A stretch of DNA of 39,641 nt from JBELMB01 sp042088665 (GTDB taxonomy: Bacteria > Pseudomonadota > Alphaproteobacteria > Rhodobacterales > Rhodobacteraceae), in the NCBI GenBank assembly GCA_042088665.1, contig JBELMB010000033.1, positions 1 through 39,641 on the forward strand, given 5' to 3'. Position numbers and translations under genes: made by a program. The notes beneath the pieces were generated by a model. The model saw only the letters and a list, made by a program, of their open reading frames with translations, was not told where the DNA came from and did no database searches. Positions 31,844 to 39,026 of this stretch are shown piece by piece (positions within the stretch are counted from its first letter, which is position 1; every line of letters begins with the position of its first letter).

Positions 31844-32560
31844 TCAATCCGTCGCGAGTGCTGCCGCGGTCAACTGGCTGAGGGAGGTCTTTTGCCGGTG
31901 CTCGGCGTCGAAATTCCCGGGCGCGAGCCACTGCGCAAAGGCAGACCGGAGCGCAGGCCATTCCGCGTCGATCATCGCGAACCAGGCGGTGTCGCGGTTG
32001 CGCCCCTTGGTGATCGTGGCCTGACGGAACGTGCCTTCGTAGGTAAAGCCCAACCGTTTGGCCGCCGCGCGGGACGGCGCATTGAGCGCGTCACATTTCC
32101 ATTCGTAGCGCCGATAGCCCAGATCATCGAAGGCGTGGGACATCAGCAGGAACATCGCTTCGGTGGCCAGCCGTGTGCGCTGCATCCGCGGGGCAAAATG
32201 GATATAGCCCACTTCGATGCTGCCCACGTCCGGCGCAATCCGCAGCAGCGAGCAGAAGCCTGAGGCCGTCCCGGCGCTGTCCTCGATGGTATAGAACATC
32301 GGATCCGCGCTCGCCTGCGCGCCGCGGCACCAGCGCAGGGCCTCGGACTGGTCCGCCCAGGCCGTGATCGGCAGATAGGTCCAGCCGCGGCCTTGGGAGT
32401 CGTCGGCAAAGGCGGCGGTCAGCCCGGGGGCGTGTCCCTCGCGCAGGGGAACGAGGCGCCCGTAGCGCCCCGTCAGGGTCTGGTGCGGTGGGCGGGGACG
32501 CGGGTAGACCGCCTCCAGCGCTGCACCGATGGGCTGCCCCAGCCCGTTCGTGTCGCTCAT
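31844..32560 (-). CDS. GNAT-family N-acetyltransferase, coupled to tpa
   Basis: This 238-residue protein is a RimJ/RimL-type GNAT enzyme. The acetyl-CoA segment is near LATEAMFLLMSHAFDDLGYRR, and the C-terminal motif is NAPSRAAAKRLGFTYEGTFR. Such enzymes acetylate amino groups of small molecules, peptides or ribosomal proteins. The start codon overlaps the tpa stop as ATGA, so the gene is translated from the tpa message. This suggests a role connected to taurine, for instance acetylating it or a related amine, but no substrate can be read from the sequence. The residue composition matches neighbouring genes. Confidence 0.9.
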   Translation of the reverse strand: MSDTNGLGQPIGAALEAVYPRPRPPHQTLTGRYGRLVPLREGHAPGLTAAFADDSQGRGWTYLPITAWADQSEALRWCRGAQASADPMFYTIEDSAGTASGFCSLLRIAPDVGSIEVGYIHFAPRMQRTRLATEAMFLLMSHAFDDLGYRRYEWKCDALNAPSRAAAKRLGFTYEGTFRQATITKGRNRDTAWFAMIDAEWPALRSAFAQWLAPGNFDAEHRQKTSLSQLTAAALATD

Positions 32561-33948
32561 CCGAAGACGCGCGTCAGAGCCTCGTCCACACCATGGATGA
32601 TCGCGTCGATGTCGTCGTTCGTGGCGATCAATGCAGGTGAGAAACACAATGTGTTGTTCTTGCCCGGAACGGAGCGGTTGGTGGCGCCGATGATCAGGCC
32701 CTGGCCCATGCAATCGCCGACAACGGCCTGCACCTTGGCCTCTTCTGCGGGGGTCTTGCTGGCGCGATCCGCCACCAGTTCGGCGCCGAGGAACAGACCC
32801 TTGCCGCGCACATCGCCGATCACGGCGTGCTTGTCGGCCAGCGCGTTCAGCTGATCCATCATGTAGTCGCCCATTGCGACGGTGTTTGCCAGCAGGCTCT
32901 CTTCTTCGATGATCGCCATGTTCTCGATCGCCGCCGCGGGACCCGCGGTGCAGCCACCAAACGTTGAGATGTCGCGGAAGTAGTTCATCGGATCGCTCAT
33001 GTCGTCCTTGAACATGTCGAACACGCGCTCGGACGTCACGCAGCAGGCAATCGCCGCATAGCCGGAGGCCACGCCTTTTGCCATGGTGACGAAATCCGGC
33101 TCGATGCCGTAATGCTGATAGCCGAACCATGTGCCGGTGCGCCCGAGGCCGCAGACGACTTCGTCGATGTGCAGCAGGATGTCATACTTGCGGCAAATCT
33201 CCTGGACCTTCTGCCAGTAGCCATCCGGTGCGGGGATCACGCCGCCGCCTGCGGTCACCGGTTCAAGGCAGAGCGCGCCGATGGTGTCGGGCCCTTCGGC
33301 GAGAATGATGGCCTCGATCTGGTCAGCGGACCATTCGCCATAATTCTCTTCGGGTGCGCCGTCCTGTTCGTGCTTGCGGTACTCAAGGCAATGCGGCACG
33401 CGCACGAAGCCGGGTGTATAGGGACCGTATTGCGCATTGCGCTCGTCCTGACCGCCCGCGGACAGGCAAGCGATGGTGGTGCCGTGATAGTCGCGGTCCC
33501 GGTAGAGGATCTTGGACTTCTTGCCGCCGTAGCGCTTGTGCGCGATCTGGCGCACCATCTTGAAGGCCTTCTCGTTGGCCTCCGAGCCGGAGTTGCAATA
33601 GTAGACGCGGGTCATGCCGGGCATCTTGTCGATGAGCATTTCCGCAAAGAGCGCGCCGGGGACGGAACCCGCGGAGCCCGCGAAATAGTTGATCCTCATC
33701 AACTGGTCGTAGACGGCCTTGGCGATGCGCTCGCGGCCGTAGCCTACGTTCACCGTCCAGACGCCGCCGGAGACCGCGTCAAGGTGCTCCTTGCCCGCCT
33801 GGTTCCAGACGCGCATGCCCTTGCCTTCGATGATGATGTTGGGGTCTTTGCTCTCGAATGGCTTGTGCTGCACGAGATGGTGCCAGATGTGGGCCTTGTC
33901 GGCTTCCACGACATGGGTGAGGTCGTTCTGCGAATATGTGCCGTCCAT
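32557..33948 (-). CDS. tpa: Taurine--pyruvate aminotransferase
   Basis: The 463-residue PLP enzyme is a class III (omega) aminotransferase. The PLP-binding Lys is in TMAKGVASGY; FAGSAGSVPGALFAE and YHGTTIACLSAGG bind the phosphate and substrate. Full-length resemblance to Tpa, together with the divergent taurine importer genes, supports transfer of the amino group of taurine to pyruvate, giving sulfoacetaldehyde and alanine. The next step, sulfoacetaldehyde acetyltransferase (Xsc), is not in the window. The message also carries a downstream GNAT gene. A strong AGGAGGG precedes the start. Class III relatives with other substrates exist, so the substrate call rests partly on context. Confidence 0.9.
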   Translation of the reverse strand: MDGTYSQNDLTHVVEADKAHIWHHLVQHKPFESKDPNIIIEGKGMRVWNQAGKEHLDAVSGGVWTVNVGYGRERIAKAVYDQLMRINYFAGSAGSVPGALFAEMLIDKMPGMTRVYYCNSGSEANEKAFKMVRQIAHKRYGGKKSKILYRDRDYHGTTIACLSAGGQDERNAQYGPYTPGFVRVPHCLEYRKHEQDGAPEENYGEWSADQIEAIILAEGPDTIGALCLEPVTAGGGVIPAPDGYWQKVQEICRKYDILLHIDEVVCGLGRTGTWFGYQHYGIEPDFVTMAKGVASGYAAIACCVTSERVFDMFKDDMSDPMNYFRDISTFGGCTAGPAAAIENMAIIEEESLLANTVAMGDYMMDQLNALADKHAVIGDVRGKGLFLGAELVADRASKTPAEEAKVQAVVGDCMGQGLIIGATNRSVPGKNNTLCFSPALIATNDDIDAIIHGVDEALTRVFG

Positions 33949-34314
33949 CTGTCATCCCTCCTGCAAATCCGGGTATTCCGAAAGTGTTCTATAGCACATG
34001 TGCCAGAAACATGAGCAGTCGATAGGGCCAGACGAACAGGGGCTGTATGGCCAGATCCGGGGGATTCAGGTCGGCAAACCTATGGAAACCGGATATTTCC
34101 CTATTAAGTGCAGAGGGTTGGGTGAATTTCGCGATCCCGAATCTATCCGCTGTCAAAGCAAAATCCGGCATGGGGGCCTGAAAAACCATTGAACCGGTGC
34201 CTGTTTTCCGGTCGGATTACGGGCGGCGCCCTCAACGAGGCGCTCGTGGAGGCGCGCGCCTCTGCACAAAGCGCTTCGCCGTCCGTGGCGGGGCCAGCAA
34301 GGGAGATAACGATC
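33949..34314. promoter_or_regulatory. tpa/tauABC divergent control region
   Basis: This 366-bp gap between divergent tpa and tauA holds no convincing gene. On the minus strand a TATAGA (-10) lies at 33988-33993, without a good -35. On the plus strand, TTGGGT (34118-34123) with a poor downstream -10 is a weak candidate for tauA. Three GCCAGA boxes (34002, 34027 and 34050) sit upstream of the tpa start, the last two about 45 and 68 bp before its predicted transcript start. A good ribosome-binding site (GGGAGA) precedes tauA. Confidence 0.55.
34002..34056. repeat. Three GCCAGA direct repeats, candidate activator boxes
   Basis: GCCAGA occurs at 34002-34007, 34027-34032 and 34050-34055. The last two share a longer core, ATAGGGCCAGAC and GTATGGCCAGAT, 23 bp apart. 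TauR, the MocR-type activator of taurine genes, is known from Rhodobacter to bind direct repeats. Whether these match its motif is an inference. Confidence 0.45.
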
Positions 34315-35301
34315 ATGATGAAGAAAACACTTTTGGGTGCTGTGGCTGGTCTTGCCGTTATGGCAGGCAGCGTTCACGCTGAAGAGATCACCGTGGGCTA
34401 CTTCCTGGAATGGCCGATGCCCTTCCAGTTCGCCAAGGCCACCGGCATGTACGAAGACGCCGGCATGGACATCAAATGGGTCAGCTTCGACACCGGTACG
34501 GCCATGTCCGCTGCCATGGCGTCGGGCGACGTCCAGCTGAGCGTGTCGCAGGGCGTGCCGCCTTTCGTGGTGGCGACCTCTGCCGGACAGGATCTGCAGA
34601 TCCTCGACGTGGCCGTGTCCTACGCCGACAATGACAACTGTGTCGTCGCCGAAGCGCTGGAAATCGACCAGGACTCCGCAGACGAACTGGCGGGCAAGAA
34701 AGTGGCCGTGCCGCTGGGCACAGCTGCGCACTACGGCTACCTCAAGCAGATGGGCCACTTTGGCGTGGACGTCTCGTCGATGGAAATCGTCGACATGGCG
34801 CCGCCGGATGGCGCCGCCGCCCTTGCTCAGGGTGCGGTTGACATGGCTTGCGGCTGGGGCGGGTCCCTGCGTCGCATGAAAGAGCACGGCAACACGCTGC
34901 TGACCGGTGCCGAAAAGACCGAGCTCGGTATCCTGGTGTTCGACGTGACCTCCGGTCCTTCCGGCTGGATTGCCGAGAACTCTGACACCGTGTCCAAGTT
35001 TCTTGCCGTGACCGCGGAAGCCAACGCCATGTGGGCGGATGAGTCCAACCATGCGGAAATGCTCCCGGTCATCGCCAAGGATGCCGGTATGGACGAAGAA
35101 GCGACGATGCAGACCATCTCCACCTTCGTGTTCCCGACAGTTGACGCACAGCTCTCCGAGACATGGCTGGGCGGTGGCGCACAGGAGTTCATGAAAGGCG
35201 TCGCGGACGTCTTCGTGGCAGCAGGCTCCATCGATGGCGCGCTGGAAAGCTACGCGGACAATGTGAACACCGGCCCGCTGTCTTCCGCCAGCGGCATGTA
35301 A
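34315..35301 (+). CDS. tauA: Taurine ABC transporter periplasmic binding protein
   Basis: The 328-residue product has a signal peptide (MMKKTLLGAVAGLAVMAG, cleavage after VHA) and the two-lobed fold of the TauA/SsuA binding-protein family. ITVGYFLEWPMPFQFAKATG is the N-terminal lobe segment that bears the ligand. The mature protein captures taurine or another sulfonate in the periplasm and delivers it to TauBC. The start at 34315 follows GGGAGA; a second in-frame ATG is at 34318. Divergent Tpa favours taurine over alkanesulfonates. It is followed by three hairpins before tauB, suggesting higher expression of this component. Confidence 0.9.
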   Translation: MMKKTLLGAVAGLAVMAGSVHAEEITVGYFLEWPMPFQFAKATGMYEDAGMDIKWVSFDTGTAMSAAMASGDVQLSVSQGVPPFVVATSAGQDLQILDVAVSYADNDNCVVAEALEIDQDSADELAGKKVAVPLGTAAHYGYLKQMGHFGVDVSSMEIVDMAPPDGAAALAQGAVDMACGWGGSLRRMKEHGNTLLTGAEKTELGILVFDVTSGPSGWIAENSDTVSKFLAVTAEANAMWADESNHAEMLPVIAKDAGMDEEATMQTISTFVFPTVDAQLSETWLGGGAQEFMKGVADVFVAAGSIDGALESYADNVNTGPLSSASGM

Positions 35302-35309
35302 AGCCTTTG

Positions 35310-35386
35310 CCCGGAGGCGGATCCCTCCGCCTCCGGGTGCAAAAATCTTTCAAAGATTTTTGACAAGAATTTTCGAAAAATTCTTG
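35310..35386. other. Three consecutive hairpins between tauA and tauB
   Basis: The first has 12-bp arms CCCGGAGGCGGA and TCCGCCTCCGGG with a TCCC loop (35310-35337). The second pairs CAAAAATCTT with AAGATTTTTG (35340-35362). The third pairs CAAGAATTTT with AAAATTCTTG around CGA (35364-35386). The last two are AT-rich in otherwise GC-rich DNA. They could stop RNase decay behind tauA or partly terminate transcription, as palindromes do between malE and malF. Confidence 0.75.
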
Positions 35387-35434
35387 CCCCGCGACACACA
35401 TCTGCCCCCTGTCCCCACCGGAAAGGCGCGCCTC

Positions 35435-36241
35435 ATGAGCGGACTCTCGATCGAAAACCTTTCCATGCGCTTTGACTTGCCGAACGGCTCGTCGGTGCAG
35501 GCTCTCAAAGATGTCAGTTTGCATCTTCAGGGGGGCGAATTGATGAGCGTGCTTGGCCCCTCGGGGTGCGGCAAGACCACATTGTTGAACATTGTCGCAG
35601 GTTTCCTCGCGCCGACGGACGGCGAAATCGTTCTGAACGGCCACCGCGTGCACGGACCGGACGCCGAACGCGGCATGGTGTTCCAGCAAGGTGCGCTGTT
35701 CGAATGGATGAGCGTGCGTGAGAACGTCAGCTTCGGCCCCCGCATGGCGGGCAAACGCGCCTCCGAATGGGCGGAAAATGTCGATCACCTGCTCGACGTT
35801 GTCGGGCTGCGCGACTTCAAGGAAAAGGCGGTCTACGAGTTGTCCGGCGGGATGCAGCAGAGGGTCGCATTGGCCCGCTGCCTCGCCAATGACCCCGATG
35901 TGATCCTGATGGACGAACCGCTTGGTGCACTTGATGCGCTGACCCGGGAAAAGATGCAGGGCCTCGTGTTGAAGCTCTGGAAAGAGACCGGCAAGACGAT
36001 CATCCTGATCACGCACTCCGTCGAGGAGGCCCTCCTGCTGGGCGAACGCCTGCTGGTCATGGCGCCCCGCCCCGGGCGCATCCACAAGGAATACCGGCTG
36101 CCCTTCGCGGATATGGGCGTCAACGCCGACCTGCGCGAAGTCAAGAAGCACCCCGAGTTCGGCGCGAGGCGCGAAGAGATCCTCAGCATGATCTGGGACA
36201 TGGAAGAAGAGATCATGGGCCGCGCGGAGCAAGGCGCATGA
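35435..36241 (+). CDS. tauB: Taurine ABC transporter ATP-binding protein
   Basis: The 268-residue ATPase has all ABC motifs: Walker A GPSGCGKTT (about 41-49), Q-loop (VFQQGALFEW), signature LSGGMQQRVALAR, Walker B VILMDEPLGALD and the switch His in LITHSVEEA. It belongs to the nitrate/sulfonate/taurine subfamily. The C-terminal 50 residues (REVKKHPEFGARREEILSMI) are the usual extension. It powers import on the cytoplasmic side with TauC. The start at 35435 (MSGLSIEN) is chosen over a longer frame from 35360, whose first 25 codons lie in the hairpin region. Confidence 0.92.
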   Translation: MSGLSIENLSMRFDLPNGSSVQALKDVSLHLQGGELMSVLGPSGCGKTTLLNIVAGFLAPTDGEIVLNGHRVHGPDAERGMVFQQGALFEWMSVRENVSFGPRMAGKRASEWAENVDHLLDVVGLRDFKEKAVYELSGGMQQRVALARCLANDPDVILMDEPLGALDALTREKMQGLVLKLWKETGKTIILITHSVEEALLLGERLLVMAPRPGRIHKEYRLPFADMGVNADLREVKKHPEFGARREEILSMIWDMEEEIMGRAEQGA

Positions 36242-36293
36242 TCCGGATCTCCCAAATCGTTTCCCGTCACCCAATCAAGTCAGGGCAGGACCA

Positions 36294-37559
36294 ATGATCG
36301 TTTTTGTCATCTACGCGCTGATCTTTGTGATCTCTTTCGTTGTGGTCAAATTCGTCGTTCAAAGGACGGCGAACGACTATACCTCGTTGAAAACGGTGAC
36401 TTTCGGGGACGAAAGCGCCGTGACCCCGGACCGGGTCGCAAGCGTCATTTCCATTCTGGCGATCTTCCTGCTCTGGGCCGCGTTTACCGGATCCAAGCTG
36501 GTGCCGGGCTTCCTCCATGCGCCGGGGCCATTCATCGGAGATGCGACCTTTACCTACACCGCCGAGGCGGACGGCGTGGACCCGGACGACGCCACCGTGA
36601 CCGTGCGCGTCTTCGAGGTCGGCACTGACGTCGAGGACCCCGTGGTCGAGCCCGGCGATGGCTGGGCCAAGAACGACGTGGACACCGTGGGCGCGTGGCG
36701 TTCCGGGTTGATCCGTGTGGACCGCAACGATGAGAACGACCGCGACGCGGGGCACAAGGTCGTCGCCGTGAACGGCGAGCCTATTGCCCCGGGCGGCGAA
36801 GTCTTCATCCCGTTTGGTCGGGTGGGCATGTCACCCAAGGGCACGCTGAACTTTGAGCCCGCCAAGGGCTGGCAGATGGAGCCGATCTGGCTGCCGCCCC
36901 CCGAAGCGGTCGTGGCACGCCTTGGGGAAATTGCCTCTGACGGCTATCGCGACAGCACCCTGTGGGAGCATCTGGGCTATTCGCTGTTCCGGGTGATCGT
37001 GGGCTTTTTCTTCGGGGCGCTGGTGGGAATCCCGCTGGGCTATGCCATGGGCCTGTCCAACTGGTTCCGCGGCTGGTTTGACCCGATCGTTGAATTCATG
37101 CGCCCGGTGCCGCCTCTGGCCCTGATTCCGCTGGTGATCATCTGGGCGGGCATCGGCGAGGTCGGAAAGATCATCCTGCTCTTCCTCGCGGCGCTCTGGA
37201 TCATGGCGATTGCCTCTCGGGCCGGGGTCTCTGGCGTGGCGATCTCAAAGGTGCATGCGGCCTATTCGCTGGGGGCCTCCAAGTTCCAGATCATGCGCTA
37301 TGTCATCATGCCCAACTCCCTGCCGGAGATATTCACCGGCGCGCGGGTCGCCATGGGGGTGTGCTGGGGCACGGTCGTTGCCGCCGAACTGGTGGCCGCC
37401 GAGCAAGGCGCCGGGATGATGATCATGGTCGCGTCAAAGTTCCAGCTGACGGACATCGTGATCATGGGGATCATCCTGATCGGCGTGATCGGCTTTGGCA
37501 TCGACATCCTGATGCGCTGGGCGGAGAAGGCGCTGGTGCCATGGAAAGGCCGGGTCTGA
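36294..37559 (+). CDS. tauC: Taurine ABC transporter permease with large extracytoplasmic insertion
   Basis: This 421-residue permease is much longer than the usual 250-280 for TauC. Residues 1-22 form an extra N-terminal helix and 49-65 a second. About 199-421 is the conventional permease core, starting WLPPPEAVVARLGEI and including the EAA loop HAAYSLGASKFQIMRYVIMP (321-340). Between them, about residues 70-196, lies an Asp/Glu/Gly-rich stretch with beta-strand patterns (ATVTVRVFEVG, HKVVAVNGEPIAPGGEVFI) and no Cys. By topology it should sit outside the cytoplasm. A role in holding TauA or filtering ligand is possible. The gene follows tauB by 52 bp and ends at a terminator. Confidence 0.88.
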   Translation: MIVFVIYALIFVISFVVVKFVVQRTANDYTSLKTVTFGDESAVTPDRVASVISILAIFLLWAAFTGSKLVPGFLHAPGPFIGDATFTYTAEADGVDPDDATVTVRVFEVGTDVEDPVVEPGDGWAKNDVDTVGAWRSGLIRVDRNDENDRDAGHKVVAVNGEPIAPGGEVFIPFGRVGMSPKGTLNFEPAKGWQMEPIWLPPPEAVVARLGEIASDGYRDSTLWEHLGYSLFRVIVGFFFGALVGIPLGYAMGLSNWFRGWFDPIVEFMRPVPPLALIPLVIIWAGIGEVGKIILLFLAALWIMAIASRAGVSGVAISKVHAAYSLGASKFQIMRYVIMPNSLPEIFTGARVAMGVCWGTVVAAELVAAEQGAGMMIMVASKFQLTDIVIMGIILIGVIGFGIDILMRWAEKALVPWKGRV

Positions 37560-37592
37560 CCGCAACCGCGTCGCCAAACCGAAAACAGCATC

Positions 37593-37628
37593 ACGCCGTC
37601 CCGTATCCCCGGGGCGGCGTTCTTCTTT
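37593..37628 (+). terminator. Rho-independent terminator after tauC
   Basis: The arms ACGCCGTCCC (37593-37602) and GGGGCGGCGT (37611-37620) pair with one G-T wobble around an 8-nt loop. TCTTCTTT follows. It closes the tauABC operon. The remaining gap to 37818 has no gene I can support. Confidence 0.8.
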
Positions 37629-37818
37629 GTGGGGCTTGCCAATTTGTGCGGCTTGCCATGAGAGGGCTGTTCAAGCCGCGTCGGGCGGGGCCTGAAAGGC
37701 CACTTGGGCCACTGGGGCCGTCCCGACCGCGCCAAGCGCATGCGCTGTTACGGGGTGCCAGCAAAACCGTGAGCGCGCTGCCGGGACAACATCAGACCAT
37801 TCGATGGCGGCTGGGGGG

Positions 37819-38868
37819 TCAGGACCCTTCGGCAGGGGCGGCACCGCCACCTGCTTCGGAACTCATTGTGTCCAGCATCTGCAGCAGGTTGACCACCTGT
37901 CCGTCCAGCCATGCACGCCCGTCGTTCACTTGGGTGACATAGGCGTCGAGGTAGGGTGCGGCCTGTTGCGGCAACTGGCCCGAGATCTGCGGCGCAAAGA
38001 CGTAAACCCCGATCGCAGCCGCCGCCAGCAGCAGCGTCAGCATGAAACCACGTCCAAACCCTGAGCGTTCCGGGCGCACGGGGGCCTGACTGCGTTCCGC
38101 GGCGTCGATCATGCGGGGCGCGTTGCCGGACCGCAGCGTCTGGTTGATCTCATCCACGTCCGGCAAAAGATCCCGACGCGAACTGGCGGCTGCGGCTGCG
38201 GCCACCGCTTCGGCACTGGCGGATGCCTCTGGTTCCGGCGCCACCGGCGCGGTCACTGGCAGCGCAGAAGGGGGCACGGAGGGGGCAGGGCGCCGGGGCG
38301 CCGCCCGGGGCGTTGACGGGTCGTCGCCACGCAAGCGGGCCATACGCTCCCGCGCCTGACGGGAACGGCGGGCCTGCTCGTCTTCATCCACTTCGGCAAG
38401 GCCCAGTTCAGGCTGGGATTCAAAGGCTTCCGCAGCCCTTTGGCGGGCTTCGTAGTCACGTTCCTCGCGAAACAGCGCCTCCATCTCCGGATCGAGGCTG
38501 CGGTTGTCGGGGCCAGATCCCACCGGGGGCGGGGGCGGCGTCTGCACCCCGGCTGCAGGCGGCGGGGCCGGAGGCGGCGTGGCGGCCGTCCGGGGCGCGG
38601 GACGTGCGTCGGGACGTGGTGCCGGTCGAAGCTCCGGTCGGCGCTGCACGCGCGGCGGCGGGGCGGGCGGCTCTGCCTCCGCCTCTGGTGTCCATTCCGG
38701 GTCCGGGACGGCCTGTCCCAGATCCTCGGCCAGCGCTGCATCCTGATCTGGATGGCGCTGGTACCACGTGTGACCGCAGTTAGAGCATTGCACATCGCGC
38801 CCGCCCGCAGGAATCACCTCTGTGGGAACATCGTATTGGGCACCGCAATTCGGGCAAATCAGCCGCAT
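37819..38868 (-). CDS. Zinc-ribbon membrane protein, MJ0042-type finger
   Basis: The product is 349 residues. Its N-terminal zinc ribbon has two CxxC sites (CPNCGAQYDVP and VQCSNCGHTWYQ, residues 5-39). A long disordered Pro/Ala/Arg-rich region covers about 60-255, with a charged stretch (LFREERDYEARQRAAEAFES). One membrane helix (about 268-290, GFMLTLLLAAAAIGVYVF) leads to a short outer tail. Alphaproteobacterial genes of this kind commonly sit divergent from ftsE, as here. The function is unknown; a link to division or envelope assembly is inferred from position only. Confidence 0.85.
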   Translation of the reverse strand: MRLICPNCGAQYDVPTEVIPAGGRDVQCSNCGHTWYQRHPDQDAALAEDLGQAVPDPEWTPEAEAEPPAPPPRVQRRPELRPAPRPDARPAPRTAATPPPAPPPAAGVQTPPPPPVGSGPDNRSLDPEMEALFREERDYEARQRAAEAFESQPELGLAEVDEDEQARRSRQARERMARLRGDDPSTPRAAPRRPAPSVPPSALPVTAPVAPEPEASASAEAVAAAAAASSRRDLLPDVDEINQTLRSGNAPRMIDAAERSQAPVRPERSGFGRGFMLTLLLAAAAIGVYVFAPQISGQLPQQAAPYLDAYVTQVNDGRAWLDGQVVNLLQMLDTMSSEAGGGAAPAEGS

Positions 38869-39026
38869 CCTGCCTTGGTCCTGTGTAAGCCGTCTCGAGA
38901 CGTTATCCCCACAATAAGTAGGATGCTTCACGGGGAAAAGTCCATTTCTCGTGACGAGGTGGCGTTGCATGATGAGGCTGGCGCTGGCACAACAGGCACC
39001 TAGGAACGACAAGGACCAATGACGCC

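Noticed and set aside
34315..37559. Alkanesulfonate (ssu) or nitrate importer
   Set aside because: The families are close, but the divergent tpa gene and absence of a monooxygenase favour taurine. Substrate remains inferred.
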